A stretch of 64,000 bases of DNA from Pyxicephalus adspersus (GCF_032062135.1 NC_092862.1:91369176-91433175); one strand, 5' to 3'; counted from the first letter of the stretch, positions 9,777 through 23,101 are shown. Program-made: numbers and translations. The notes: generated by a model not told the origin, from the letters alone.

Positions 9777-12700
9777 ACAGATGAAGATAACTCATAAATA
9801 CAGGTGCACTTGAAGCCCCCAAAAACTGATTAACGTTCTTCGCCCTCTCCTACATGCCCCTACGTCCCCCTACCCCACATCCCCCTGACATCCTAGGTCC
9901 CACACTTCACTGATACATTGGCAAGCACCCTGTAAGCCCACCACCATAACGGTATCTATTATTTCCCTTAATGCACAGGGGCTTTACTCCCCAATGAAAT
10001 TCTCCCAAGCCTTCCACTATTTCAATACCTGTAGGGCTGACATGATCCACTTCTCCTCTTTCTCCTGTCCACGTTACATCCATGCCTCATAGGCAGTGCT
10101 CCATATGGCTAGTGCTCCACTCAAATGCAGAAGAATCCCTAGGCTTTCGTTAATCGGTACCGTTCATTTTAGATACCAAATTGGCAAACCTCGTAGGCGG
10201 ATATCTAATTCTCATTGGAAGCCTCAATGAAGCAAAAGTGATGCTTGTCCTCTTATGCACCCAATGAGAGTCATTTACCCTTTTTTACACACCTGCTGAA
10301 TATGCATGCGCAAGGCACACCATTTCATGCTGGGAAACTAGTGTCCCCCTGATTCCATGGCTGGTAAGAGAATCAACAAAGAGAGACAGCTTCATTGTAT
10401 GTGCTCCTGGATCTTTTCCATACCGAGATGTGCAGACGTGTGATGGGAAATGCACCCATCTGAACTTGACTATACATACTTTTCTCACGTGAACCAACTT
10501 TTCTCCCGTATTGATCATGTACTAGTTTCCAATACTGCCCTTCCATTGGTCTCCTCAAGCACTATTTTGGCGATCCCATGGTTAGACCATGACGCCATTC
10601 AGGTCAACTTCACTTCGCTTTTCCCTAAGCCATGGGTCCCTCAAGGACTTCCTCCTAAGCAATCCCACAGTGTACTCAAGAACCAAGGTGGGTCTCTCCT
10701 TAAATCAGAATCCTGGGGTCTCAGCCAAAACCCTTTGGGCGGTGCACGAATTGTTCATCAGGGACTGCCTCACATTGCCTCTCAGCTCAAAAAACAATGC
10801 ACAACCCAGCTCAAACAACTTACAACAGAATATGCTGACTTGTGCCACCAGTTCCCCTCCTCTCCCACAAGTCACGCACCTAGAAGCGATTGGAACAACT
10901 AACCTCTGCTTTGCTTCCCTGGTGGAAAAGTACCTCAGATGTAGCAGTTGAAAAACAAATTCTACGCTTACAGCAACAAACCCCACACTTTTCTGTCTAA
11001 TATACTACGGCACCCCAATTGCTGCTTCACCCCAAACCACCTAAAGGTCAACAGGGTAGGCCTTACAAGTAACCCAGCACACATACTCCAGAAGTTTCAC
11101 AAAAGGCTACACTCTTTATACCAATTTCACAATCATTCACCAGAGCTGCCATGTACTCATTATTTGAGACATCCTCCCTACCAGAAATCCCCTCCACTCT
11201 GAGAGAAGACCTGTAAACCCCAATAATGCCCCAAGAAGTGATGCAGGCCATCAAACTGCTTAAAAATAGCAAACACTTGGGGCCATATAGCTTCATGGCG
11301 ATTTACTACAAGAAATCCATAGAAGAGTTAATGCCACACCTAGTCTGGGTCTTTAATGAGGTCCTGCAAGGAAGGGAGTCAGGAGTTAGCACCTTAGAGG
11401 CAGCTATTTGCAACTGGAAGTAGACACAACAGTATGGTCTAACTACAAGCCAGTTTCCTTTTTCAACCTGGATGCTAAGCTGCTTGTGGCTATCCTGGCA
11501 TACTGCTGCAATTGAGGCATCAACCACCTGATCTCAACAGATTAAACAGGCTTTATTAGTAAAAGACAGGCAGGATATAACATAAGCAGATTGCTGAACC
11601 TGGCACACTTAGCTGGAGTCAAGAACTGTCCAGTGTTTCCTCTTAGATTGGACATCAGGAAGGTGTTCAACTCTGTCCTTTGGCCTTACCTTACTTATTT
11701 GCTAGAAAGGGGGGAATTTGGTCCCACTTCTGCACATGGGTCTCCTCACTATATTCCTCCCCCAGGGCCTTCATCCAATATATGGGTTTCTGATCCTCCT
11801 ACTTTCCCATAAGTGGGGGCACCAAACAAGGTAGCCCACTCTCACTGCTACTGTTTTCCCTAGCCATGGAGCCACTGGCACAGCCCATGAGAAACTACCC
11901 TGACATCACAGGCATAGAAGTGGGGATGTCACCACCACTGTGCCTCTTTGTGGATGATATACTACTGTGCCTATCCAATCCTCCAGTGTCCGTGCTCAAC
12001 CTAATGTCCCTCCCCCAGCACTTTCAAAAATTCTCGGGCCTACAACTAAACTGCACCAAGTAAAAGGTGCTCAGGATTTACCTGCCAGTGGAAACAATGT
12101 GCCTACGCTACAATGGTAGCTTGCCTACGCTACATTGGTATTATACCCTTATGCAGGTTTTGCCAATAAAATTTCCCTTAAATACTCTTCAATTGCTGCA
12201 ACAAAAGATGCTGTCCTTCATTTAGGGATTGTGGAGGCCACAAGTCCCATAGAAGACCCTTTTCCAGCCACTGAGTTGGGGGAGGAGGGGGGCTATGGGA
12301 GCCTCACCTTGTCTCGTACTACAATGCTACAATGCAACTCAGATAGCCCCACTGACCGCCTATTCTGTAACCGAACGACCTCCACTGTGGGCATCACTGA
12401 AAGCAAGCATGACATCTCCTATATCCTTGAAGGCTCTACTATGGATCCCCCCTTCTAAGCAGAAACACATGTCTAATCCCATTCCCACTATGACCACCTT
12501 TAAATGTAAACCAAGGGGGTGATCCCAGCCCTATATGACAGACTGGTGCAGAGACGCACCTCAACACGCCTTCCTTACGTGGGCTGCCCCCAACCAACCT
12601 CATGTTAAACAGAAAATGGCATGCTTCTTTGCCAATAAGAAAATGTGGGCTATACTAACAGATTCCATGGCCAACCCCCTAGATTAATTACTGTATGCCC

Positions 12701-13255
12701 ATGGGATGGGATCGCTTTCATGACCTTGTGCCCTCTCCATGCTCAGCACCACTTTGAACCCTCAGAACTGCATTGCCTGATGGCTGGTGACCTGCTCACC
12801 CCCTTCTCACCACTACTCTTTTTTAAATCCTCTCTTTTGCTTTCTTTTTCCTGATACCTATTAGGTACCTATGGGGGTTTTATGGTCTTTCAACACTGTT
12901 ACCGTTGATCTTCTCAGGAAGGGGAATTAATTCCCCTATTAAAGGTTAGGTCAGGTATACAACAGCCGCTCCTGAACAGGGTGTGATCCCCTGGGATGCC
13001 TTTGTTACCATTTTAGGTGGAGCGCACACAGGTGCGTCCCAACGTAAAATAGTCACTAGCGGACTTGGACTTCAAGCAAATTTATAGCTATCACAGACTC
13101 AATGCATAAAAGTTGTTGATGTTTTTGAAAATTGGATACTCTTTAAATATGATACTTCTTAAACCCCTTTTCTCTTTTTTGTTTGTTACTTGATTTATTG
13201 TTCCCATTGTATTGTTTAATCATTCCTTGTAATAATTATTAAAAAAATTCTGGAA
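9777..13255 (+). mobile_element. Decayed L1/Tx1-type LINE, ORF2 remnants
   Basis: Plus-strand fragments keep the order of a LINE ORF2. An endonuclease start is seen around 9955 (SLNAQGLYSPMKF), and the endonuclease end at 10450-10620 has SRIDHVLVSN and LDHDAIQV. Reverse transcriptase follows: KLLKNSKHLGPYSF near 11250, GFISKRQAGYN-like near 11550, LRLDIRKVFNSVLWPYL near 11650, SPLSLLLFSLAMEPLAQ near 11835, and the catalytic box as LFVDDILLCL near 11945. At least six frame shifts or stops separate these blocks, so it is inactive. The 3' end runs to the 'aataattattaaaaaaa' tail near 13250. It fills most of DDC intron 2, antisense to the gene. Confidence 0.85.
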
Positions 13256-13261
13256 ACCAAA

Positions 13262-13330
13262 ACCTGATTACCCCATATACATGAATTGTATATATGCAGG
13301 CCCACTGCCTGCATATATACCAGAAATGTA
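13262..13330. repeat. Short AT-rich stem-loop at the LINE 3' boundary
   Basis: 'tgtatatatgcagg' and 'cctgcatatatacc' form an almost perfect 13-14 bp stem around 'cccactg' (about 13288-13321). It sits just past the LINE tail. Confidence 0.5.
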
Positions 13331-13930
13331 ATTCTTGGGTCCTGTCATGTGGCAATACCTAACATTCATCTGTAAATTTAGTACTACCATTTATATGTGG
13401 TGACGGATTTAAATGGTCTCTGATGTATGAGCTGCCCAGGAATGATGTAGATTGTGTGTGAGCAACTGACCATTAGCATTAGCATGAAATTGTTACTATC
13501 CCAGCCCACCCTTTGTGCTATACCCCCTTCCCAAAGATAACTCCTCAAAGCAGGACAAGAAAGATATTTAAGATTTTGTAATACAGTAGAAATAGCCTTG
13601 CATGAATGCTTATGTAACACGCACTATAGTATGGCTAGCCATAGATATGTACAGTGCTCAGATACAGTATCTATCCAGACTATGCATTCGTTTATATTTA
13701 TTAAAGCGGACCTCTTACCAGAATTGTTACTTTACATAAAAGGTTGGGAGGTTAAAAAATAAAGGGTGAAGCCCTCACCCTTCTGTCTTTATCGCTGTGT
13801 CTTTATCAATGCCACAAAAAGATTACATGTGTGCTACATTTTTAGATGGTAAATATAATATAGCTACCTAATACTACAGAAGACTAAGGTTCTGGAAAGA
13901 TTGCACATGAATCTCTTAGTCATTACTTAC

Positions 13931-14148
13931 CCCAGGCATGACCACTCTTTCAACATCTTTCATAATTTCTTCAAAAGTCTCTCCTTCCTCGGGAGCTGAA
14001 TCTGGAATCAGTGGCCTTAGATATCCAGGTTCAACACTCGGAAACACCTGTCTGGATTCAATCTGCTCCATGTAGTCAGCTATATAGTCCACCATGTCCC
14101 TTCCTCTTTTTCTAAATTCCGAAGAGTTCATTTTGATATAGTCTTAAC
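13931..14148 (-). CDS. DDC: DDC exon 2: start codon and residues 1-67
   Basis: The reading frame opens with ATG at 14129-14131 ([20 protein letters not shown]) and runs 67 codons to ERVVMPG. It ends at a GTAAGT donor (13925-13930). Seventeen bases of 5'UTR precede the ATG back to an acceptor AG at 14149-14150 with a poor pyrimidine tract ('tttaaatag'). The N-terminal motif NxxEFRxRGxxMVDYxADY and the [11 protein letters not shown] segment identify the N-terminal arm of DDC that swaps into the partner subunit. This exon places the translation start in exon 2, consistent with a wholly noncoding exon 1 as in other vertebrates. Confidence 0.95.
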
Positions 14149-14639
14149 CTATTTAAACAAGGTACAAGACAAAACATAAATATATAGTTAAATCCTAACA
14201 GAATTTTCTTTTTTCATTCTACTACAGTAGATGATCTAATGGAATTGAAAAAAATGCACTTTGAATTTTTTGGCACATGTCAAGACTGCCAATAAACCAA
14301 ATTACAGTTTTAAATATTGTTGCTGACCTTTTAATACAGTTTACTATATTCCTGCAGGTTTGTAATTTGTAACAACATCTCCAAGGCACTATCAATTACT
14401 ACATGTAGATGAAAGATGTTAAGACTTGCAATTTTTTTAGTTTTGGATAGTGTGGAGAAAATGTATGATTTTATTTTGGTCTGTAATCCCGTTAGACGCT
14501 CATACATGAAAAATTGAAGAGTCATTATCAGGTAAAAGAAGACAAAGACAGCAATAAGAACACTCTCAGTTTTATCTCTTCTCTGAACTAACAATGTTTT
14601 TGTGTGTGGGCCAATGTATAAAACATATTTACCTACCTA

Positions 14640-14885
14640 ATTGCAGTCTTCTTTTGGAAGAAAAAAAACAGCTAAAGTGTGCATGTGCAGCTCAGTGTAG
14701 GATGCTAGGATACCCTGCGTTAGAGTTATATCTCAATCTAAATGGGTGGAGTTGGAAACCTGGAAGAGTGGACGAAAGAAGATGGTGGCACCAGCAACAG
14801 AACAGGGACAGGTAAACAATTGCAGTCAGACAGGTAATGGTTTTTAATTGCAGAAGGTACATCGCCTGAGATTATTCCTGCTTTA
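14640..14885. repeat. Interspersed repeat fragment
   Basis: It shares the words 'ttaattgcagaagg', 'cacctg/cgcctg' and 'gggacaggta' with 59420-59500, and a GC level above its surroundings. Probably a fragment of the 'ttaaagcggacct' family. The short open frame here is not conserved in any way I can recognise. Confidence 0.35.
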
Positions 14886-15002
14886 ACCTTTATGTTGACA
14901 GCTGAGTATCTTGCAGGTTACCCCTTTTCTTTGTCAAAGGTCCATAACATTTTCACTGATGTGAGTTTTATCTGTATTTGTTTATGGTTTTCTGTTTATT
15001 TT

Positions 15003-15647
15003 TACATAGTTACATAGTTAGTCAGGTTGAAAAAAAGACCATCAAGTTTAATCACTAGAGAAATAAACATATCCCAGATAAAAACCCTATAGACATAGTT
15101 GATCCAGAGGAAGGTAAAAAACAGTTTGCTCCAACATGAAAAAAAATTCTTCCTGCTGCCATAAGGCAATCAGATGCTTCCTGGATCAACAGTCTATGTT
15201 ATCTTTACTTTAAAGCTTTAATACCCCGGTAATATATCTATTGTACTTGTTGAAACTACTTCCTGAGAGAGCTTATTCCACATTTTCACAAACCTTACAG
15301 TGAAGAATCCCTTCCTTATCCGGAGTTTAAACTTTTTTTTCCTCCAGACGCAAAGGGTGCCATTTTGTCCTTTGTAATGATCGGAATAGAGTTCTCTATA
15401 TGAAACATTACATATTTATACAGGCTGATCATATACCCCTTAAACTTCTCTTCCCAAGAGAGAATATATTCAGTTCAGCTAATCTCTTCTCATAGCTAAG
15501 CTCCTCCATTCCTTTTATTAGTTTAGTTGCCCTTCTCTGCACTCTCTCCAATTCCACTAAATCCTTTTTGTGAACTGGTGCCAAAAACTGGACTGCATAT
15601 TCCAGCTGAGGTTTGACCAATGCAACTGCAGTGTTTGTCTTGGTCAT
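15003..15647 (-). mobile_element. CR1-type LINE 3' end, reverse transcriptase C-terminal fragment
   Basis: On the minus strand 15647 to about 15430 encodes [33 protein letters not shown] and [18 protein letters not shown]. This is the hallmark C-terminal part of CR1-like non-LTR reverse transcriptases. A decayed downstream region ends in the short repeats 'gttacatagttag' around 15003-15020, read as the 3' terminus. The element is 5'-truncated, as most CR1 copies are. It abuts a Tigger-like fragment at 15648. Confidence 0.85.
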
Positions 15648-15831
15648 TAAAGAGTTACAAGATGTTGCAAAAGATCTCCGTCTCAGCTGTGTTTAGCAAA
15701 ATACTTCTTCTGCAAGTCAAGCAAACCACCCCCCTATCAAGCCTCCATCTTGCACACGAATGAGCAGGGAAGCCCTGTTCATATCTAGGAGTCATCTGTA
15801 GGTTGGATGTCCTTAACTCAGGGACAACCTG
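15648..15831 (-). mobile_element. Tigger-like DNA transposon end fragment (CAGGTAGTCCC family)
   Basis: This matches, in reverse orientation, the left half of the element at 31629-32082. Shared words are 'aaagagttacaa', 'ttctgcaagtca', 'gttcgtatctatgag' (as gttcatatctagg), 'ggttggatgtcc' and the terminus 'gggacaacctgta'. The inner end is lost at the junction with the CR1 fragment. Confidence 0.65.
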
Positions 15832-16209
15832 TATTTGTACACAAGCCCCTAGGTCCTTTAAATTCTTGGGTTGTCTTGCATGAACTGCACATTTGAGATC
15901 CCTACAAAGTGCCCTAATAATATGAAGTCAGGGGACTGATGGGCACTCCGGCACTATTGATGTTTTTTGCTGTAGCAACTAAACAGGAAACTTGGTCTGT
16001 GTTTTGGATTATTGTCATTGTGGAAGATTCAATGGTATCTGGATTGTTGAATACAAGTTGCCCTCCAATATTGCTAATATGCTACATTCATTTTGCCATC
16101 AATTTTCTATTTGTCACTGCAGCGCACACCCCCAGAACATTAGAGATCCACCATGCTTTTCAGTAAAAATGGTGTAGTTTTACCCATAGGTCTTGTTGCA
16201 TTCCCTTCA

Positions 16210-16400
16210 AAGGACCTAATTTATTAAACCTCCCCAAGGCTGAGAAAGATACACTTTCATCAATGAAACAGGGTGATCCAGCAAATCTGGAATGTGTTTC
16301 CTAAAAGAGATTTGCTATTTGTTAACAAATGTTTTTAATCCTGGACAAGATGCATTCCAGGTTTGCTGGATCACCCAGCTTCCCTGAAGAAAGTGTAGTC
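16210..16400. mobile_element. Palindromic (foldback) MITE
   Basis: A left arm at 16251-16294 (acactttcatcaatgaa, gggtgatccagcaaat, ctggaatg) is the reverse complement, with few mismatches, of a right arm at about 16351-16396 (cattccagg, tttgctggatcaccca, aagtgt). A 57-base loop separates them. I know this pattern from frog genomes as a dispersed foldback repeat. The superfamily is not determined. Confidence 0.65.
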
Positions 16401-18852
16401 CATTGGGTGATTTTAGTTAGCATTATGGTTTAAATAAAGCACCCACAATTATGTGATAATAAACTGCTTTGCTTGCTCATGCTTCCTATAGGAAAGCTTT
16501 CTGCATGATCAGTCACATTTTACAAACAATGGCCAATATTTCCTGCCAGGGTATGTAAACTTATGAGAGCAACTGTCCTCCTAAGAAGACATTGACTGCA
16601 AGTTGTAGGAACTCAGTGATAAGGCAGTTTAATTGTAAGGAAGTTTCAGAACTGTAGCACATATCTGACCTTTAGAACTGAAATTGACTGGAACTTGATT
16701 TTAGATGCTAAATTTATGCCAAACTTCCTGTACTCATGTCGATTGAACATTGTCTCCTAAAGCCTGATTGTTTTGTACACTTTTACCTTCCTTTATTGAA
16801 CTTTGTTGCTTATGATGTATATTTCAATTCTTATTATCCCCTTCTTGTTCTATGATTTATAAAATAAGCACAAAGCTTCAATTTGCATAAAACAAAAAGC
16901 ACCTTCCCTCTATTTTTGATTTACATGTTATTAACTACAATATATTAACTTGGTTTTGAATTCATGCACTATTTTATTTAGAAGTTCTGCTGACTTGGTA
17001 ACAAACTTTGCACTCTTTATTGCACCTAATTTAGTTAATTTTTAATGACCAGACATAAGGTTCATATGTGCTAGAAATATTCTATTTATATTACATATTA
17101 TATTACATGTTCATTATCTTTATGATTATTTACATTCAGGCAAATATAGGCTCCACCCTTTAGTCCAATAATGAATTAAATAATAATAAAGAAAACTATA
17201 GTTACAGATAGTGTACATCAATCATTTAAATTGTTTTTATGGGACTCTGGATTTCATGATGAGACAGGAGAACACATATCCACCTCCTCCCTGATTTTCC
17301 CTGCAGCAGCAAAATATTCACTGTAATATTGATCTGCTGCTGTGGTTTAAAGGAAGCAATGGATCACTATTAAAAGTAATCTACTGCCACAGGGTATGGG
17401 GATAAAAGACTGAACTGACTCTTTAGTGACTTAATCCAGACCCCTGCCACAAATTCAAAATAAAATAATTAAATGTAAAAAATAATAAATTCCGTTTTAC
17501 AAATTGCACCTCTACCTTGTAATTCCCTGGTCCCAACAGTTGTCCATGCCAAACCAAATTTTAATCTTTTTTTAAAGTTAAACCAAATATTGTTTAAATA
17601 AAAAAGGCATATGTATTATTTGTGTGCTTTATGTGTTATTTCCAGATCTGCATAATTTTGCCTTTGTGCAGGAGTTTTCCTCTAAAATTGCATGTTCACT
17701 GCTGGTGACATTGTAAAATAATTTCACAAGGGGAAAAAATATCCAAGATATCCCTTTGTCACTGTGTCACATATCTGGTAAGAAAGGAGCTGGATGACAG
17801 AACTCAAAAAGCAAAGTGCAGGTTTATCCAAAATAAAGGCACTTTGGCATATATATTTTATAAATACAATCCTAGTAATAAATATTAACAATGTTATGGT
17901 TCATGTTTACAGAACTTGCAATTTATCTAGTCATTTATTGTTATAATGAATAAAAACTAAAAGCTTAAAGCAAATGTGAAGCCAAAATGTTATTTTCCCA
18001 GTGGGTAATGGTTTTGACCATTAACTGTTTATTATTTTGCTGCCTATTGCAGAAATTTCAAAAGCCTTGGATTTCCCAAAACATTATTAACTAAGATCCA
18101 AAGTGAGGGTTTAGCTCTCCAAAAGAACACAGACAGCAACTAAAAGCTGAAAAGTTAATCTTTCCACAATATATCCAAATGTAAAACAAAGGGGTCTGTT
18201 TTATAAAGCAATTAATCTGACATTCACTAATATATTCCCTGGTACCGTTTCTCTCTGCATTGTACTAAAAAACCCAAGGAGACAAAGTAAATTTAGGAAA
18301 GTTGTCAAACTTAACATCTATTATTACTAATCAATGCGACTTGGTCAAGGCAGAAAGGTAAACAGACCACAGTTTGTCTGGGCTTACGAGAAATCCAACC
18401 ACTGTCTTTGTCTTTTGAATAATGTTCAATACAGATGCCATATTCACAGAACCTTTATTTGCTAACTCTTTGCTAATTTTAAAAACAACATACCTTTATA
18501 ACTGGCAAATTCTGCTTTGTTGGTCCAAGCTATTTATTAGAGCTACAACACTGTTGGTTTTCTATTCAGTATGTGTTATTTAAGTCAAGTGAACTTTGCT
18601 TTCTCGGGGTTTGCTTAGTCAGTAGTTAGCAATCATTGCTTTTTTTTTTTTTTAGCTGATTAGCATGCTATCCAGCTATGTACAATTTTCACCAATGCTA
18701 CTGCAGGCTATGTTTAGATATGCTACGGTATACTCTTCCATTAAACAGAAAACCAGTTAAAGTTATTTTTTTTTTAAAATATTATGTTTTAGGATTAAAA
18801 CAATTTACCTAATGTATACAGCGTTACATTGTTAAGTATTATTAAACAAATA

Positions 18853-20038
18853 TACCGCATTTTTCGGACCATAAGACGCACTTTTTTCCCCCTAAAGTGG
18901 GGGGAAAATCAGGGTGCGTCTTATGGTCCGAATGCATNNNNNNNNNNNNNNNNNNNNNNNNNNNNNNNNNNNNNNNNNNNNNNNNNNNNNNNNNNNNNNN
19001 NNNNNNNNNNNNNNNNNNNNNNNNNNNNNNNNNNNNNNNNNNNNNNNNNNNNNNNNNNNNNNNNNNNNNNNNNNNNNNNNNNNNNNNNNNNNNNNNNNNN
19101 NNNNNNNNNNNNNNNNNNNNNNNNNNNNNNNNNNNNNNNNNNNNNNNNNNNNNNNNNNNNNNNNNNNNNNNNNNNNNNNNNNNNNNNNNNNNNNNNNNNN
19201 NNNNNNNNNNNNNNNNNNNNNNNNNNNNNNNNNNNNNNNNNNNNNNNNNNNNNNNNNNNNNNNNNNNNNNNNNNNNNNNNNNNNNNNNNNNNNNNNNNNN
19301 NNNNNNNNNNNNNNNNNNNNNNNNNNNNNNNNNNNNNNNNNNNNNNNNNNNNNNNNNNNNNNNNNNNNNNNNNNNNNNNNNNNNNNNNNNNNNNNNNNNN
19401 NNNNNNNNNNNNNNNNNNNNNNNNNNNNNNNNNNNNNNNNNNNNNNNNNNNNNNNNNNNNNNNNNNNNNNNNNNNNNNNNNNNNNNNNNNNNNNNNNNNN
19501 NNNNNNNNNNNNNNNNNNNNNNNNNNNNNNNNNNNNNNNNNNNNNNNNNNNNNNNNNNNNNNNNNNNNNNNNNNNNNNNNNNNNNNNNNNNNNNNNNNNN
19601 NNNNNNNNNNNNNNNNNNNNNNNNNNNNNNNNNNNNNNNNNNNNNNNNNNNNNNNNNNNNNNNNNNNNNNNNNNNNNNNNNNNNNNNNNNNNNNNNNNNN
19701 NNNNNNNNNNNNNNNNNNNNNNNNNNNNNNNNNNNNNNNNNNNNNNNNNNNNNNNNNNNNNNNNNNNNNNNNNNNNNNNNNNNNNNNNNNNNNNNNNNNN
19801 NNNNNNNNNNNNNNNNNNNNNNNNNNNNNNNNNNNNNNNNNNNNNNNNNNNNNNNNNNNNNNNNNNNNNNNNNNNNNNNNNNNNNNNNNNNNNNNNNNNN
19901 NNNNNNNNNNNNNNNNNNNNNNNNNNNNNCGCTGGATCTCAGGGGAAATCAAATGAATTTTTTTTTTCTTGTTTTCCCGTGCGGAAAACCTGGTGCGTCT
20001 TATAGTCCGGAGCGTCTAATGGTCCGAAAAATACGGTA
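18853..20038. mobile_element. Terminal-inverted-repeat element (ACCGTATTTTTCGG family), interrupted by assembly gap
   Basis: The left end 'taccgcatttttcggacc' and the right end 'ggtccgaaaaatacggta' are inverted repeats. 'ataagacgcac' and 'gtgcgtcttat' words lie just inside both ends and near the gap. This is a recognisable vertebrate MITE-type repeat with repeated gcgtcttat motifs. The missing 992 bases are probably tandem or palindromic copies that defeated assembly. The superfamily is not settled from the sequence. Confidence 0.6.
18938..19929. other. Assembly gap (992 N)
   Basis: An unbroken run of N. All long reading frames that cross it are artefacts of translating N. Confidence 1.
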
Positions 20039-20779
20039 GTCTTAAAATTATCATAAAATGTATGTATAGCCAAAACTCTTTTTTTTTTTTTTTTGCTGTC
20101 TTTGTCTCATTAGGGTAATTTTCCTTTTACTTCCTGTTCCTGAAACACAACAGAAAAATAGGGTGAAGTCCTCTTTTATTATATTTCTGTATTTTAGGTT
20201 ATTTGATATTAACATTATCAAACATTATTTTTACTATTATGTTAATAACAATATTATGACAATTATTACATTATATTATTACATTATTTAAAAAACTGTA
20301 AAGCAGTAATATTATAAGGCAGTATGAACGATTCAAAAGACAATGACAAAAATAAATTATAGACAAAATATAATATATAGATGTATTCAAATTTCAGAAT
20401 ATAATAGTTTGTTAACTGAGTATGTTAAGTTTATAATTTGTTGTAATTTCAAAAAATTTTATGATTTTATACATTAGGGGTTAGAATTGTATGGAAAATG
20501 TGGCCAAAGTCCTCTTTTACAAGCTGTATCCCCGTCTCCAAAGGAAAATTTTCCCTAACCTTCTCTTCATGTGACGTGATGTGCAAAGTAAAAAATTAAC
20601 AGTAATCACCACTTTGATTGGGTATTTCAAATGTCAGTAACAGCGGGGTTTGAGGGCTTGCAAACATACAAAATCTCTAGCGTTAGCTCTCAATCAGGGA
20701 CAGTTAGTAACATATCCTCAGCATTGCACATTGTGCTAGGGAACTTTATAGTGTTGTATCGTTTTGCTGCCTACCCTGA

Positions 20780-21135
20780 CTATGGATTGTCCTGACCCTG
20801 ATCATCTGCCACCAGTCCTGAGCTCAGAAACATCTTCGTCTCATCTACCAGCCACCTCAGCCTGAACCCCAACTTGTCTGCCTCTACTCCTTCTAGTGAG
20901 ACCCAGCTTGTCTTGAACTCATTAGTTGGCTGTACCTACACCAAAGCTTTCTGATCCTGCTTGTCCCTGGTGGGGAGAGCCTGGGGGCTATGACCTAGTG
21001 CTGTCCCTGCAGTAAGGTAGCCCTTTATCAACTGGGGTTACCAGCCCATCACCCCTTGCAGGGTGCTCTGGCAAAGACTAGGGTTTACCTGGACTCCCCG
21101 CCATGGGAAATCCTGTGTTACCTGCCAGGGGAAGT
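20780..21135. repeat. GC-rich block of unknown nature in DDC intron 1
   Basis: Much higher GC than the surroundings, with pyrimidine-rich plus-strand phrases (cctgaccctgatcatctgcc, ccacctcagcctgaac). No open frame, splice pattern or repeat terminus could be established. It may be an LTR-retroelement leader or another old repeat; this is undecided. Confidence 0.3.
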
Positions 21136-22561
21136 AGCTCTAACAAAGTCCAGCAAAACCCACATTCGTAGAGAAATCCAGACCAAAAGTCTCCAATTGT
21201 AGAGGAAGAAGATACATTTCTATTAATAAAATACTGTGTTGTTCTTTCCTTTTGACAGGGAGACCCATGGTTTGGCTGGTAAGCTTCTTAGATGGGGTCT
21301 TTCTTATATGGGGTCTTTAGGAATCTTCAGTAATATTGATCAGCTATGCTGTGCTAGAGGGAAAAAGAGCTGCAAGAGAAACAAAGCTGCATGTAAACTG
21401 CTGAATTTTCTTTGTGCAAAAGGACTGTCTATATTTTGTTTTTTGTTAGTTATCAAGCGACTACAAAAGAGGTAGTTAGTTGCCAAGCCGTGCTGCTGTT
21501 TTTTTTTTATCTATTAGCCGGTGACATTTTTATTGGAAATAAAAAACCCAGACAGGAGCCTCACATTTTGGTTTTCACACCAGACCTGTTTCTACACTAA
21601 TATGTGCATAATTTCCGTTGCTAGGAGCAATGCCAGTTCAAACTTTTTTTAGTTTATTAGGTAGCGTTTAAGAAAAGAACAAATAAGGATTACACCCATA
21701 CAGTAACTCATACATAATACATAATCTGATGGTGAAAGTGGTCTCCTGTAGCTTACAACCTGAACAGAAGATGCAAAGTAGAGAATGGATATAGATAAAT
21801 AAAGTAATAAAGCAGCACTAATAATGAGTGAAAAAATGCTTTTTTTATTGCTACCAGCCAAGCACTCATCTAATATGTATTGCATTGTGGCCCTGTGAGC
21901 AGCAACTAGCTGTTTGTGTCTGCTGCCTAAGCACTATTGCTGCTACACTTACATTTAGATCTTAAGTAGCCATTGACACCAGTGTAATACCACACACCTC
22001 TCTAAAGACTTAATCACACACTGTTTACAGCAACTACATAACAATACTAATAGAAAAGAAAAATGGTAAATAGATGATTACATAAGGCATATCCTAAAAC
22101 TTACCTAAACAACAAATGAATAAAATATATATTTGACTTCCCCTGGTCTTTGATATAAAGTAGGGTTACTTAAGTGCAATCTGATGGTGCAAATGCATCT
22201 GGCCTTCATAAAGAGACTCTTAGTGGGACTCTTAAGGGTGCATTTTTCATAAAGTGAGATTCAACATAAAACTTGACATTACCGCTGATTGTACCCATTT
22301 TCCAACCAAGATTTGATTTTCAGCCTTTCCTTTATTTATTACATTGGCTTCCTCACATTTTTAAAGAGGAATCACCTCTGTGAATTACATTAGCCAGGGT
22401 TTTCTCAACTGTTCTACAATGGCCTTTTTATTACCCCTATTTCTTGAACAAATCAGCATGGCACCTTTGGACACAACTGGATCCTGGAAAGATAAATATT
22501 GGTTAAAAATAGAAATGCTTACATAAAGCGATCTGTTACTGCTCCCAGGTGCCTAGTGTTA

Positions 22562-22892
22562 AGCTAGGTACACATGTCAGATTTTTATCGCCCGATAATC
22601 GGCATCGGCCAATTATCGGGCGAAAATCTGCCGTGTGTACAGTCGGTGTCGTCCATCGTCCAGACGACCGACCTGCCGGATCCACTGACGATGGACGACA
22701 GCCGATCCTAATGAAAGGGAAGGGGAGAGCGCGCAGCAGGGTGCCACTCCGTCGCTCTCCCCCTCGCCTCTCCATAGAGCATGAACGGTGCTGTATGTAC
22801 AGCACCGTTCATGCATCGTGCACTCCCTTGTCGTTGGAAAGGATCGTGAAAGATCCTTTCCAACGACAAAAATTGCAAGTGTGTACGCAGCT
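22562..22892. mobile_element. Harbinger-like MITE, copy 2, 331 bp
   Basis: The left terminus 'agctaggtacacatgtc' and right terminus 'gtgtgtacgcagct' are inverted repeats flanked by TTA on both sides (22559-22561, 22893-22895). It contains several internal palindromes ('cgataatcggcatcggcc...', 'gaacggtgctgtatgtacagcaccgttc') and is GC-rich relative to its host intron. Overlapping open frames on both strands are palindrome artefacts. Confidence 0.75.
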
Positions 22893-23101
22893 TTAGGAGG
22901 AGGCATCAGGGAACAGTAAACATGATAGTAAACTATTGCAAATTAGTTGTTGTGTTGTTTTTGAGGGTGCAGATGAGGGTGCAGAGGACAATTATGAACT
23001 ACTGGAGGATAGGTGGGTTTACACGTTTCCTTTCCTCTCAGTGTAAGGTACCGCAGAATCCGATTTGGAGAATTAAGCCTAAACCAGAGTCACTCCAGGG
23101 C

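Noticed and set aside
18829..20039. 340-380 codon frames on both strands
   Set aside because: Almost entirely N from the assembly gap.
22536..22906. Overlapping 89-115 codon frames on both strands
   Set aside because: They lie in the palindromic Harbinger-like MITE. Mirror frames arise from its inverted repeats.
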